Positions 26,272 through 34,440 of a stretch of 64,000 bases of DNA are shown piece after piece. Position numbers and translations under genes: made by a program. Source of the stretch: Neisseriaceae bacterium (GTDB lineage: Bacteria; Pseudomonadota; Gammaproteobacteria; Burkholderiales; Neisseriaceae); assembly GCA_017458185.1 (NCBI GenBank), contig JAFTFY010000003.1, positions 1 to 64,000 on the forward strand. Reading direction: 5' to 3'. The stretch's first letter is position 1. Each line of letters starts with the position of its first letter. The notes under the pieces are model-generated. The model was not told where the DNA came from. It saw only the letters and a list, made by a program, of their open reading frames with translations, and did no database searches.

Positions 26272-27240
26272 TCAGGCAGCCTGAACCCCAAGCCACGCCT
26301 GAAAAACTTCTTCTGTGCTGGGTATTGTGCCGATATTGCCGATATTTTTGGCGTTACCACTTTCGATGACCCCTGTTTTGGCTGGGTCGGTGGCAGTGTA
26401 TATGCCGATTGTGGGGCGATTGAATGCGTTTGCCAAATGCAGCAAGCCTGTATCCACGCCGATAATGGATTGTGCATTCGCCAACACTGCCGCCGCTTTG
26501 AGCAAAGACATTTTGTCGCACAGCGACACAAACGGCAAGCCGTGTGCAATGCGTTCTGCTCGGGCTTGTTCTGTGTCATTGCCAAACGGCAATAAAATCG
26601 GCAAGCCGTCTTTTTGGTGCATTAACATAAACAGCGTTCGCCAGTTTTCTTCTGCCCACAATTTTTTATCCGCACTGCTTGCCGTCAGTGCAATGTGATA
26701 TTGCTGTTGTGCGTTAAAATCAGGCAATAAATCGCTTTCAGGCAGCCTTGCACCAAACACAACCTTGTTTTCATCAAACGCATAACCAAACACTTGCGAA
26801 AACAATTTGCGGTTTCGCCACACCGCATTGCGGTGTCGTTCAACAAAAAACTTTTGGCTGTAAAAATGGCTGGCAAAGGGTTCGCGTGCGGAGTGTTTAT
26901 CCAAACCATAAATCGGACTATGAGCAAACTTGGCAAACGCCACACTTTTGATTAACCCTTGCGAATCTAAAACAAAATCAAAGCGTTGTGATGATAACGC
27001 CTTTTTCAGACTGCCTATGGCGGTTAATGTTTCACGTGAAACAATTTTTTTTCGCCACGCTCGCCATTGCAAGGTATGAATATGCTTCACAAACGGGTGC
27101 AGACGAGCAATATCCGCAAACGACTGTTCGCACAGCCAGTGCAGTTCAATATCATCTCGAGCAAGGGACAAATCTTCAATCGCAGGCAGGGTATGCACCA
27201 AATCGCCCATACTCGACATACGCACTAATAGAATTTTCAT
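26272..27240 (-). CDS. waaC: Lipopolysaccharide heptosyltransferase I
   Basis: The 322-residue glycosyltransferase (family 9) starts MKILLVRMSSMGDLVHTLPA, the hallmark of WaaC; the longer frame beginning 24 codons upstream is rejected. It adds the first heptose to KDO of the lipid A-KDO acceptor at the inner face of the inner membrane. Other family features are DSQGLIKSV, PLLPTT-like AxxxKxW segments (SADKKLWAEENW), LPFGNDTEQARA and the donor-binding GVDTGLLHLANAFNRPTIGIYTATDP. The stop codon lies in a DUS, giving the C-terminus WLGVQAA. gmhB (52.6 kb) and kdsB (61 kb) act in the same pathway. Confidence 0.93.
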   Translation of the reverse strand: MKILLVRMSSMGDLVHTLPAIEDLSLARDDIELHWLCEQSFADIARLHPFVKHIHTLQWRAWRKKIVSRETLTAIGSLKKALSSQRFDFVLDSQGLIKSVAFAKFAHSPIYGLDKHSAREPFASHFYSQKFFVERHRNAVWRNRKLFSQVFGYAFDENKVVFGARLPESDLLPDFNAQQQYHIALTASSADKKLWAEENWRTLFMLMHQKDGLPILLPFGNDTEQARAERIAHGLPFVSLCDKMSLLKAAAVLANAQSIIGVDTGLLHLANAFNRPTIGIYTATDPAKTGVIESGNAKNIGNIGTIPSTEEVFQAWLGVQAA

Positions 27241-27304
27241 AAGCGTGAAATGGGTTAAAATATGGCGTATTTTACTATTTTTAACCGCAAGCGAGAAATG
27301 TAAA

Positions 27305-27823
27305 ATGGGCATATTAAAAAACCTTTTCAGGCAGCCTGAAACGCCAAGAAAAATAAAATATCAATATTCATGCAATGTGCATTTATTGCTATCAGGCGAA
27401 ATAATGGTTCAAAGTTACAATGTTATTGACCCTAATTCTTTTGCCGACTGGGGGTCATTGCGAATGGTGCGACTATCTTGTGAAGCGGTTGATTTATGCC
27501 TTGTCGATTGCGTGAAAAAATTGCTGTATTCTAAAAAATTGATAACACCGTCAGAAATTGACCCCAAAATATTGTGTAAAAATATCGCACAATTTTGCGG
27601 TTTTCCAAGTTACAAAAAATTAGACGAACACAGCAAATTGTTGCTGATTAACGCAAACGAAGACGGCGATATTCAACTTCTGCCCACACAATACGAAAAA
27701 AACGCAGGCTTTACCCATTTAAATGATTTGTCGCTTTATGCGTCATTGCACGATGATGACTTAATCGCAAAAATACACCAAGCATTTGCTTTGTGTGTGG
27801 GCAGTTTTAAATGGGAAGATTGA
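27305..27823 (+). CDS. Hypothetical protein, possibly immunity-like
   Basis: From the ATG at 27305 (MGILKNLF) the product is 172 residues; a start 20 codons earlier would overlap the waaC promoter region. A DUS near the start is translated as FRQPE. The protein is soluble and acidic, with features such as WGSLRMVRLSCEAVDLCLVDCVKKLL and LLLINANEDGDIQLLPTQYE. I do not recognise it. The regular size, lack of signal and position ahead of two LRR genes would suit an immunity-type or other accessory gene, but that is only context. Confidence 0.65.
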   Translation: MGILKNLFRQPETPRKIKYQYSCNVHLLLSGEIMVQSYNVIDPNSFADWGSLRMVRLSCEAVDLCLVDCVKKLLYSKKLITPSEIDPKILCKNIAQFCGFPSYKKLDEHSKLLLINANEDGDIQLLPTQYEKNAGFTHLNDLSLYASLHDDDLIAKIHQAFALCVGSFKWED

Positions 27824-27940
27824 TTTTCAGGCAGCCTGAAAATGTGATAGATTGTTGATAAACACAAAGTGGTCGTGTAAAAATGATTTTTTCAAAAGAC
27901 GATATTCAAGCATGGCGTGAAATTGCACCGAAAACATTGC
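27824..27940 (+). repeat. 117-bp exact direct repeat, copy 1
   Basis: It is identical base for base to 29336-29452 (offset 1512 bp). It contains a DUS, the upstream region and the first 19 codons of the LRR gene at 27883. Recombination between the copies would delete or fuse the LRR genes. Confidence 0.9.
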
Positions 27941-29259
27941 GGAACAAACCTGATGAAGAAATTGTGGCGTGGATTGAAAGGTGTAATCAACAAGGAACAT
28001 TGCACATTCAAAGGCGTTCGCAGACAAAGTTGCCTGAAAGCATTGGGGCATTGCAAAATTTGCATACATTAATTTTGGGCGAATGTAGTCTGATTACGCT
28101 CCCTGAAAGCATTGGCAGATTGAAAAATTTGCAAACATTAGTTGTCAGCCTTTGTGAAATTCTGACTACGCTGCCTGAAAGCATTGGACAGTTGCAAAAT
28201 CTGCAAACATTATATATAAAAAATTGCAAAAAACTCACTACGCTACCTGAAAGTATTGGGCAGTTAAAAAATCTGCAAAGATTAGATTTCAGTTATTGCA
28301 AAAATTTGTCTATGCTACCTGAAAGCATTGGAGCATTGCAAAATTTGCAAACATTGTATTTAAAAGATTGCGAAAATTTAACAACACCACTGAAAAATAT
28401 TGGCACATTACAAAATCTGCACACATTGATTTTGTGGTGTAACAAAAATATCACTATGCTGCCTGAATGTATTGGGCGACTACAAAATTTACAAAGATTA
28501 GATTTAAGGGGCTGTGAAAATCTGACTACGCTCCCTGAAAGCATTGGAACATTACGCAATTTACAAGAATTAAATTTATATCATTGCAAAATCACCGCAC
28601 TGCCTGACGGTATTGGACATTTGCAAAATTTACAAAAGTTAGATTTGTACGGTTGCAATATTTCTGTGCTACCAGAAAGTATTGGGCAGTTGCACAATTT
28701 GCAAGAATTGAATTTAAGCAGTTGCAAAATTACCACACTACCTGAAAGCATAGGGCAGTTGCACAATTTGCAAGAATTAGATTTATCTTATTGCAAAATC
28801 ACTACACTACCTGAAAGCATTGGACAGTTACAAAATTTACAAAGATTAAATTTAGATTGGTGCAAAAGTCTGACTACACTACCTGAAACAATTGGTCAGT
28901 TAAGTAATTTGTGGGAATTAAGTTTGCAGCGTTGCTATAAACTTACTGTGCTACCTGAAAGCATAGGACAGTTACAAAATTTGTTAAGATTAGATTTAAG
29001 AAGTTGCAAAAATCTTACTATGCTGCCTGAAAGTATTGGTCAATTACAAAATTTGTTAAGATTAGATTTAAGAAGTTGCAAAAATCTTACTATGCTGCCT
29101 GAAAGTATTGGTCAATTACAAAATTTAAATACATTGGATTTTGATGATAGCCAAAACAGTATAGTAGTGCCTGAAAGCATAAAACAACTACGCAACGGTG
29201 TTGTGAGAGTTTTTGATAGAATGTCGCTTAAAACTTTGCTTTCTATGTTTCCTGAATGA
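27883..29259 (+). CDS. Leucine-rich repeat protein (no YwqG domain)
   Basis: The 458-residue protein has the leader MIFSKDDIQAWREIAPKTL (shared with the next gene) and then about 17 LRR units of 23-24 residues. The consensus is LPESIGQLQNLQxLDLxxCKxLTT, with asparagine or cysteine ladders typical of the cysteine-containing LRR class. Two adjacent units at 28981-29124 are identical in DNA. Many units contain CTGCCTGAA or CTACCTGAA, a near-match to the DUS. No signal peptide. Function unknown; LRR proteins of this kind usually bind other proteins. Confidence 0.85.
   Translation: MIFSKDDIQAWREIAPKTLRNKPDEEIVAWIERCNQQGTLHIQRRSQTKLPESIGALQNLHTLILGECSLITLPESIGRLKNLQTLVVSLCEILTTLPESIGQLQNLQTLYIKNCKKLTTLPESIGQLKNLQRLDFSYCKNLSMLPESIGALQNLQTLYLKDCENLTTPLKNIGTLQNLHTLILWCNKNITMLPECIGRLQNLQRLDLRGCENLTTLPESIGTLRNLQELNLYHCKITALPDGIGHLQNLQKLDLYGCNISVLPESIGQLHNLQELNLSSCKITTLPESIGQLHNLQELDLSYCKITTLPESIGQLQNLQRLNLDWCKSLTTLPETIGQLSNLWELSLQRCYKLTVLPESIGQLQNLLRLDLRSCKNLTMLPESIGQLQNLLRLDLRSCKNLTMLPESIGQLQNLNTLDFDDSQNSIVVPESIKQLRNGVVRVFDRMSLKTLLSMFPE
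28981..29124 (+). repeat. Exact 72-bp tandem duplication (one LRR unit)
   Basis: Positions 28981-29052 and 29053-29124 are identical. Each encodes the 24-residue unit starting LLRLDLRSCKNL and ending LPESIGQLQN. The lack of any substitution indicates a very recent unit duplication, while neighbouring units differ at many sites. Confidence 0.9.
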
Positions 29260-29290
29260 CTTTTGCATTGCCTATCGTAGTAGTCAGAAT

Positions 29291-29329
29291 ATTGCTACAC
29301 ATAGCCTTGCGGCTATGCTCGCAATGATG
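29291..29329 (-). repeat. Hairpin repeat family I, partial copy
   Basis: On the minus strand it reads ATCATTGCGAG, then a 7-bp stem CATAGCC with GGCTATG and loop GCAA, then GTAGCAAT. It lies between the two LRR genes. Confidence 0.6.
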
Positions 29330-29335
29330 GTAACT

Positions 29336-29452
29336 TTTTCAGGCAGCCTGAAAATGTGATAGATTGTTGATAAACACAAAGTGGTCGTGTAAAAATGATT
29401 TTTTCAAAAGACGATATTCAAGCATGGCGTGAAATTGCACCGAAAACATTGC
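29336..29452 (+). repeat. 117-bp exact direct repeat, copy 2
   Basis: Identical to 27824-27940. It carries the DUS, upstream region and first 19 codons of the LRR gene at 29395. Confidence 0.9.
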
Positions 29453-31680
29453 AGAAAAAACCTGACGAAGAAATTGTGGCGTGGTTAGAAAAACGCAACA
29501 GTCAGGGTGTGTTGGAAATTCAAAAGCGTGCCGCAGTGAATAGGCTGCCTGAAAGTATTGCACAATTAACGCAATTAGAAGTTTTAACCATTCGCGAATA
29601 TGAAAATTTGCAGACGCTGCCCCAAGCGTTGGGCGAATTAACACAATTAAAAGGTTTGTTTATTTACGATTGTCCTAATTTAACCGCCTTGCCTGCCGAA
29701 ATCGGCAAATTGCCACAGTTACAAGCATTATTGATTGAAAACTGCCCTAAACTGACAACCTTGCCCAAAGAAATCGGCAATTTGCCACAATTAAAAGAAT
29801 TGGAAATAATTGAAACAGGCATCAGTGCCGTGCCTGATGAAATTGGCAACTTGTCGCAATTATCCTTGTTGAATATTATTGCCGACTACATTAGCGAACT
29901 GCCTGAAACAATCGGCAAACTCACGCAATTAGAAATCTGCGGGTTAAGCAGTAAAAAACTCACTCATTTGCCGAGCAGCATTGGCGAGTTAGTTAATTTA
30001 GAAGAACTCACCATTATTGATTGCAAACAAATCACGGCTTTGCCTGATGAAATCGGTCAGTTACGCAATTTGCGAAAATTGGTTATTTCCAACTGCCGCC
30101 GCTTAAAAAGTCTGCCAGAAAGTATGGGGCAGTTGTACAACTTAAATCAATTAGATTTAAGTTATTGCAAACAATTAACACGGCTGCCTGAAAGCGTGCA
30201 AGCACTGCCGCATTTAGACAATTTAAATATTTATGCCAGCGGCATACATACGGATTATATTGAAGAACAACAGCAAAAACGCCAAGCCAAAATTACTGTA
30301 TCGCAGTTAAAAAACTTATCGGCAGAAGAAGTGGCTGAATGGAAAACGCTTTTGTCTGACGAATTACACGACAAAAGCGATGACGAAATAAACCATTATT
30401 TATTGAATTTACAAGAACTTTCTTTATATAGTTTAGAATGCGATAGGCTGCCTGAAAGCCTATGTAAATTACGCAATTTAATGCGATTGAGTATTGCGTC
30501 CTGCAATATAAGCACGCTACCTGAAAGGCTTGGCGACCTTGATAACTTGTGCGAATTAAGTATCAGCCGTTGCCCAAATTTAATTCATTTTCCAGACAGC
30601 ATATCGCAACTTGCTGCCTTGCAACGCTTATCTGTGGGCAATTCGCCTGCTGTGGATATGGCGGCTTTATTTACAAAAATTCAAACGCTTACTCATCTTG
30701 AAACTTTGACACTTTCAAACTGCGAGCAACTGATGACGCTGCCTGAAAATGTCGGACAATTACGCCATATTAAAAATCTCACCCTATTTCAATGCACGCA
30801 ACTTACCACACTGCCAGACGCAATCGGGCAATTAACGCAATTAGAAATACTCAATATTTTTGCTTGCTTCCGCCTGCAAAATATTCCTGAACAAATTTTT
30901 CAATTACACAATTTGGGGGCGTTGGTTTTAACGAATGTGAAAAATATCCCCATATTTCCTAAATATATCGGCAAGTTACGCAAATTAGAACTCTTGAATT
31001 TAAGCGGTTCGCATTTTGTTGAACTGCCCCCAGAAATCGGGCAATTAACACATTTACAGCATTTAGACTTATCGCATTGCCGCCATTTAATTGCCTTGCC
31101 TGATGAAATTGGGCAATTAAAAAACCTGCGTGCCTTGGTATTAGACGGTTGCGAAAACCTAATCAGGCTGCCTGAAACAATTGGCGAATTAGGCAATAGT
31201 TTGCAAGCGTTAGAATTGGACGGTTGCGACTTTGTGGCACTGCCCAACAATATCGGCAATTTACACAAACTCAAAAGCAAATGGCGACTGCCGATGGGCT
31301 TAAAAACGCTGCCTGAAAGCATTAAAAACCTGTCGTTTATTTGGCATTTAATCATCACCATTGACGACAAACACCTGTCGATTATTGACGACATTGCACG
31401 GCTGATGCCGAATATCAGCACATTAGAAATCAAGGACGCACGCTATCATTCCAACACTTCATTCACCAGGCTGCCTGAAACAATTAGCCATTTACACAAC
31501 TTAAAAACTTTGGATTTATCAGAGTGCGAACACCTAAAAAGTCTGCCAGAAAGCAGTATCGCACAATTAAAAAATCTTAAAACATTAGATTTACGCTACT
31601 GCCCCAAATTAAAAATCAGTAACGCTATTTTTGACGCATTGCCAAATTGCGTGATTATGGGCAAAACACGGAAGAAATAA
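29395..31680 (+). CDS. Large leucine-rich repeat protein
   Basis: The 761-residue protein starts with the same leader as the 27883 gene and carries LRR units in two blocks (about residues 50-300 and 345-755). A non-repeat segment around 300-345 (KITVSQLKNLSAEEVAEWKTLLSDELHDKSDDEI) resembles the leader of the LRR-YwqG family, as if two genes had fused. Units are of the type LPxEIGQLxxLxxLxLxxC. Exact DUS copies at about 29541, 30446, 31165 and 31469 encode RLPE in the repeats. No signal peptide or catalytic domain is visible. The downstream gene starts 32 bp later across a DUS. Confidence 0.85.
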   Translation: MIFSKDDIQAWREIAPKTLQKKPDEEIVAWLEKRNSQGVLEIQKRAAVNRLPESIAQLTQLEVLTIREYENLQTLPQALGELTQLKGLFIYDCPNLTALPAEIGKLPQLQALLIENCPKLTTLPKEIGNLPQLKELEIIETGISAVPDEIGNLSQLSLLNIIADYISELPETIGKLTQLEICGLSSKKLTHLPSSIGELVNLEELTIIDCKQITALPDEIGQLRNLRKLVISNCRRLKSLPESMGQLYNLNQLDLSYCKQLTRLPESVQALPHLDNLNIYASGIHTDYIEEQQQKRQAKITVSQLKNLSAEEVAEWKTLLSDELHDKSDDEINHYLLNLQELSLYSLECDRLPESLCKLRNLMRLSIASCNISTLPERLGDLDNLCELSISRCPNLIHFPDSISQLAALQRLSVGNSPAVDMAALFTKIQTLTHLETLTLSNCEQLMTLPENVGQLRHIKNLTLFQCTQLTTLPDAIGQLTQLEILNIFACFRLQNIPEQIFQLHNLGALVLTNVKNIPIFPKYIGKLRKLELLNLSGSHFVELPPEIGQLTHLQHLDLSHCRHLIALPDEIGQLKNLRALVLDGCENLIRLPETIGELGNSLQALELDGCDFVALPNNIGNLHKLKSKWRLPMGLKTLPESIKNLSFIWHLIITIDDKHLSIIDDIARLMPNISTLEIKDARYHSNTSFTRLPETISHLHNLKTLDLSECEHLKSLPESSIAQLKNLKTLDLRYCPKLKISNAIFDALPNCVIMGKTRKK

Positions 31681-31712
31681 AGTTTCAGGCAGCCTGAAAA
31701 GGAATAAATCCG

Positions 31713-32324
31713 ATGAGTGTATTATTAGACATTGTATGCAACCATAATTTAAGCGAAGACAACATTGTTCGCTTTGAAGATTTTTATCGCTCGCATATTT
31801 TTGACGAAAAATACTGTGCGAAAGAAATCGCTACTGCTGTTTGGAGTAAGCCTTTGTTATCGTATGAAGAGCGATTGTCCGCATTTAGAGATGCGGACGG
31901 ATTTGGCTTATCGTTTGACTCAAATTTTCAAGATTTTTGGTATTGTTTCACAATATACAAATCATTTTTTAATTTTGTAATTCACATACCACACACAACA
32001 TTCAATATCAAATTTCGCTCTAATTTTTATGACAGCCCACTGTGCCGAGCCTGTCAAAAGTATTTATTGCGTGCGTGGTTGCCTAAATTTGCACAACTCT
32101 TTGGCGGTTTAATGGCAGTAAAAACCATTAGAAAAGCCTATCCTTTCGACTGGATTGATGAATTTGAATGCGAATATGACAGCCTTGCCGATATACTGCA
32201 ATATTTTCGCCATCAAGCACTTGACGATGAAGATTATTCCGTGCCTGACGCTATTCCCATTGCCCAAATGGACAGCGTTTTAAAAGAAGAAATACAAGAC
32301 TGGTATGTTTTTTCGGCAGAATAG
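31713..32324 (+). CDS. Hypothetical acidic protein
   Basis: The 203-residue product is soluble, acidic and rich in aromatic residues (FQDFWYCFTIYKSFFNFVIHIP). It has a CRACQKYLLRAWLPKF segment, the only two cysteines that are close together. AAGGAATAAATCCG precedes the ATG. I do not recognise it. It is the last gene of the LRR island (27305-32324, all plus strand) and each gene boundary carries a DUS. Confidence 0.65.
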   Translation: MSVLLDIVCNHNLSEDNIVRFEDFYRSHIFDEKYCAKEIATAVWSKPLLSYEERLSAFRDADGFGLSFDSNFQDFWYCFTIYKSFFNFVIHIPHTTFNIKFRSNFYDSPLCRACQKYLLRAWLPKFAQLFGGLMAVKTIRKAYPFDWIDEFECEYDSLADILQYFRHQALDDEDYSVPDAIPIAQMDSVLKEEIQDWYVFSAE

Positions 32325-32349
32325 TTTTCAGGCAGCCTGAAACAAGCAA

Positions 32350-33312
32350 CTATCTTTCCGTACATTCAAAATACTTCTGCAACACCAATACCGCCGTAAT
32401 CAACTCCTGTTTGCGGTTGAAAAACTGGCTTATCCACTGATTGGCATTATGAATGATTTTTTCTGCCGCCTGTGGGTGTGCTAAATAAAACGCCAACTTT
32501 TCATCTAAATTAGCATAATCGTCTTCCACATGCACAAAATGCACATCGGGTTGCAACAAGCCTTCCATGAGCCAAGTTTCAAATTTAGGCGTGGTCATCA
32601 CCGCAAGCGAGCGGCTTGCCATAATCCATTTGGTATTGGTTGCCACATCGTTGCCTTCCATACTTAATACAAATTTATGCCGCAACTGCTCACGAATGCT
32701 CATAAACTTGCCAAAATACGGCTGATTGGCTGATTTTTTATGTACGCACTTCACATCGCACAAAGGGTGTGCATAAAATTGCTGCAAAAACGCCATACGG
32801 TGCGGCTGATGAGCCGCCCCCCGCCACACCATTAAATCCTTTTTATCCGCGTAAAGAAAAGGGTCGGCAACAGTATAAAAATGCCGCACACTGTCCAATT
32901 TTAACAACACCGAATTGTGATTATTGTCCGCAATCGGACGACTTTTCACAATGGACGGCTGTTCGGGAATATGCGTTACATCGCCAAAAATATAAGCAAA
33001 CGGCGTTTGTTCAGGAAAATACCGCAAGTATTGTGCAAGGTCATAAAAATATGCCGAATTGTGATTATTTTGAAACGCCCCCACAAAACCCAAATCGCCC
33101 GCAATTTTTTGCGAGCCATTTAATTGATTGTAATACGCCACTTTGCGGGCAATGGCGTGCTGTTCATTTTCAGGCAGCCTACGATATTCCGCCAACACAT
33201 CTGCCAAATTACGTTTAATCAGCGAAAACGGCAATAAACTTAAATAGGCACGAGACGCATAATATTTTGTTTTATACAAACGGCGTTGCAATTTACCAAT
33301 ATAATTCAACAT
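32350..33312 (-). CDS. Glycosyltransferase family 90 (CAP10/LpsA type)
   Basis: The 320-residue protein has the CAP10-like core KKDLMVWRGAAHQPHRMAFLQQF, the acceptor/donor region LSMEGNDVATNTKWIMASRSLAVMTTPKFETWLMEGLLQPDVHFVHVEDDYANL and IIHNANQWISQFF. These are hallmarks of LPS glycosyltransferases of family 90. It probably adds a sugar to the LPS outer core or a short glycan. The ATG at 33312 (MLNYIGKLQ) is preferred to a TTG two codons upstream. It faces the LRR island and is divergent from the next genes. Confidence 0.85.
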   Translation of the reverse strand: MLNYIGKLQRRLYKTKYYASRAYLSLLPFSLIKRNLADVLAEYRRLPENEQHAIARKVAYYNQLNGSQKIAGDLGFVGAFQNNHNSAYFYDLAQYLRYFPEQTPFAYIFGDVTHIPEQPSIVKSRPIADNNHNSVLLKLDSVRHFYTVADPFLYADKKDLMVWRGAAHQPHRMAFLQQFYAHPLCDVKCVHKKSANQPYFGKFMSIREQLRHKFVLSMEGNDVATNTKWIMASRSLAVMTTPKFETWLMEGLLQPDVHFVHVEDDYANLDEKLAFYLAHPQAAEKIIHNANQWISQFFNRKQELITAVLVLQKYFECTER

Positions 33313-33415
33313 ATTCAATCAATGGATAATCAAAAATGCAGGAGCAGTTGCTTGTCAAGCAACTGTATTGTAACATTTTTTAGATTTCAGGCTGCCTGAA
33401 AGAGAGTAGGCAACC

Positions 33416-33668
33416 ATGACGCTATTTAGACAAATTCAAAAAATGGATAGACAACAGCCTATTCATCAATTTTATGATTGAAACATTAGGCGGTTTAATC
33501 ATGTTCGGCGTTGTGCTTGGCGTTACCTTTTTAGCCGCCTATATATTTAATTTACTCGGATTTGACATAGAAAATTCTGTTATTATTTTCGCCTTACTCT
33601 TGATTATTTTTACCGCACTCACCGTTTTGGCTTATTTTCTTATCAAAAAAATCACCCACAAACCATGA
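33416..33668 (+). pseudogene. Small membrane protein with probable frameshift near its start
   Basis: The clear coding part is 33474-33668, a 64-residue protein with two membrane helices (LGGLIMFGVVLGVTFLAAYIFNLL and SVIIFALLLIIFTALTVLAYFL). Upstream, an ATG at 33416 with a good GAGAGTAGG site opens a 21-residue frame ending at 33481. In the other frame, the same DNA encodes a well-formed extension (YLDKFKKWIDNSLFINF) that joins straight into MIETLGG. A single-base change after codon 2 would restore one 83-86-residue protein. Alternatively the ATG at 33474 is used through coupling. The stop overlaps the trmO start (ATGA). Confidence 0.55.
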
Positions 33669-34375
33669 ACGCCTACACCTTCACCCCGATTGCCACAATT
33701 CGCACGCCGTATCCGCAGAAGTTTGGCATAGCACGCCAAAGCACGCTTGTGCCTGCGGCATACGGCGTGATTGAACTTAACCCAAAATTTAGCACAAACG
33801 CCATTCGAGGCTTGGACGGTTTTGATTATCTGTGGGTGCAATTTATTTTTCACCAAACCATAGACGAGGGTTTTAGCGAGTTGGTGCGGCCGCCCCGTTT
33901 GGGCGGCAAAATCAAGCAGGGCGTATTTGCCACGCGTTCGCCGCATCGACCCAATGCCATCGGTTTATCTCTGGTGAAAATCGACAAAATCGAGTATGAC
34001 AAGCAAATTAAAATTCACATTTCAGGCGTGGATTTTTTAGACGGCACGCCCGTTTTAGACATCAAGCCCTATCTGCCGCATATCGAAAGCAAGCCGTTGG
34101 CAAAGGGCGGCTTTACCGAAAACCGCCGCAGCGTGTTAAATGTGCTGTGGGCAAAAGATTTCAGGCTGCCTGAACACATCAAAACCCTAATCGAACAAAC
34201 CATAGCCCAAGACCCCCGCCCCGCACACCAGCACACATTGCCAAAAGAATTTGTATTCGATATAGCAGGCTACACCGTGCGTTTTATATGCGAAGACAAT
34301 ACCGCCACAATTACCAGTGTTCAAATCAGTGAGCAGTTGTTTCGTCAATCCTGCGGATTGACAGATAAATTCTGA
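33665..34375 (+). CDS. trmO: tRNA (N6-threonylcarbamoyladenosine-37) methyltransferase TrmO
   Basis: The 236-residue SAM-dependent enzyme methylates t6A37 of some tRNAs to m6t6A. It has the TrmO/YaeB beta-barrel sequences FTPIATIRTPYPQKFGIARQ, FDYLWVQFIFH, FATRSPHRPNAIGLSLVKI, DFLDGTPVLDIKPYLPH and the C-terminal lid. Its ATG overlaps the TGA of the preceding membrane-protein frame by 4 bp. In-frame DUS near 34163 gives FRLPE. Confidence 0.93.
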   Translation: MNAYTFTPIATIRTPYPQKFGIARQSTLVPAAYGVIELNPKFSTNAIRGLDGFDYLWVQFIFHQTIDEGFSELVRPPRLGGKIKQGVFATRSPHRPNAIGLSLVKIDKIEYDKQIKIHISGVDFLDGTPVLDIKPYLPHIESKPLAKGGFTENRRSVLNVLWAKDFRLPEHIKTLIEQTIAQDPRPAHQHTLPKEFVFDIAGYTVRFICEDNTATITSVQISEQLFRQSCGLTDKF

Positions 34376-34440
34376 TAATGCTTCGAGAACCTTTCAGGCA
34401 GCCTGAAACAACTCGTTTTTATCATAGGAAAATTACTGTA

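Noticed and set aside
28021..29180. Regularly spaced near-identical repeats that could suggest a CRISPR array
   Set aside because: The ~69-72-bp periodicity is in frame, encodes LRR units and the spacers are coding; no cas genes are present.
30900..31433. 177-codon minus-strand frame inside the large LRR gene
   Set aside because: It is a mirror of the LRR periodicity (repeated CPISSG-like segments) and not an independent gene.
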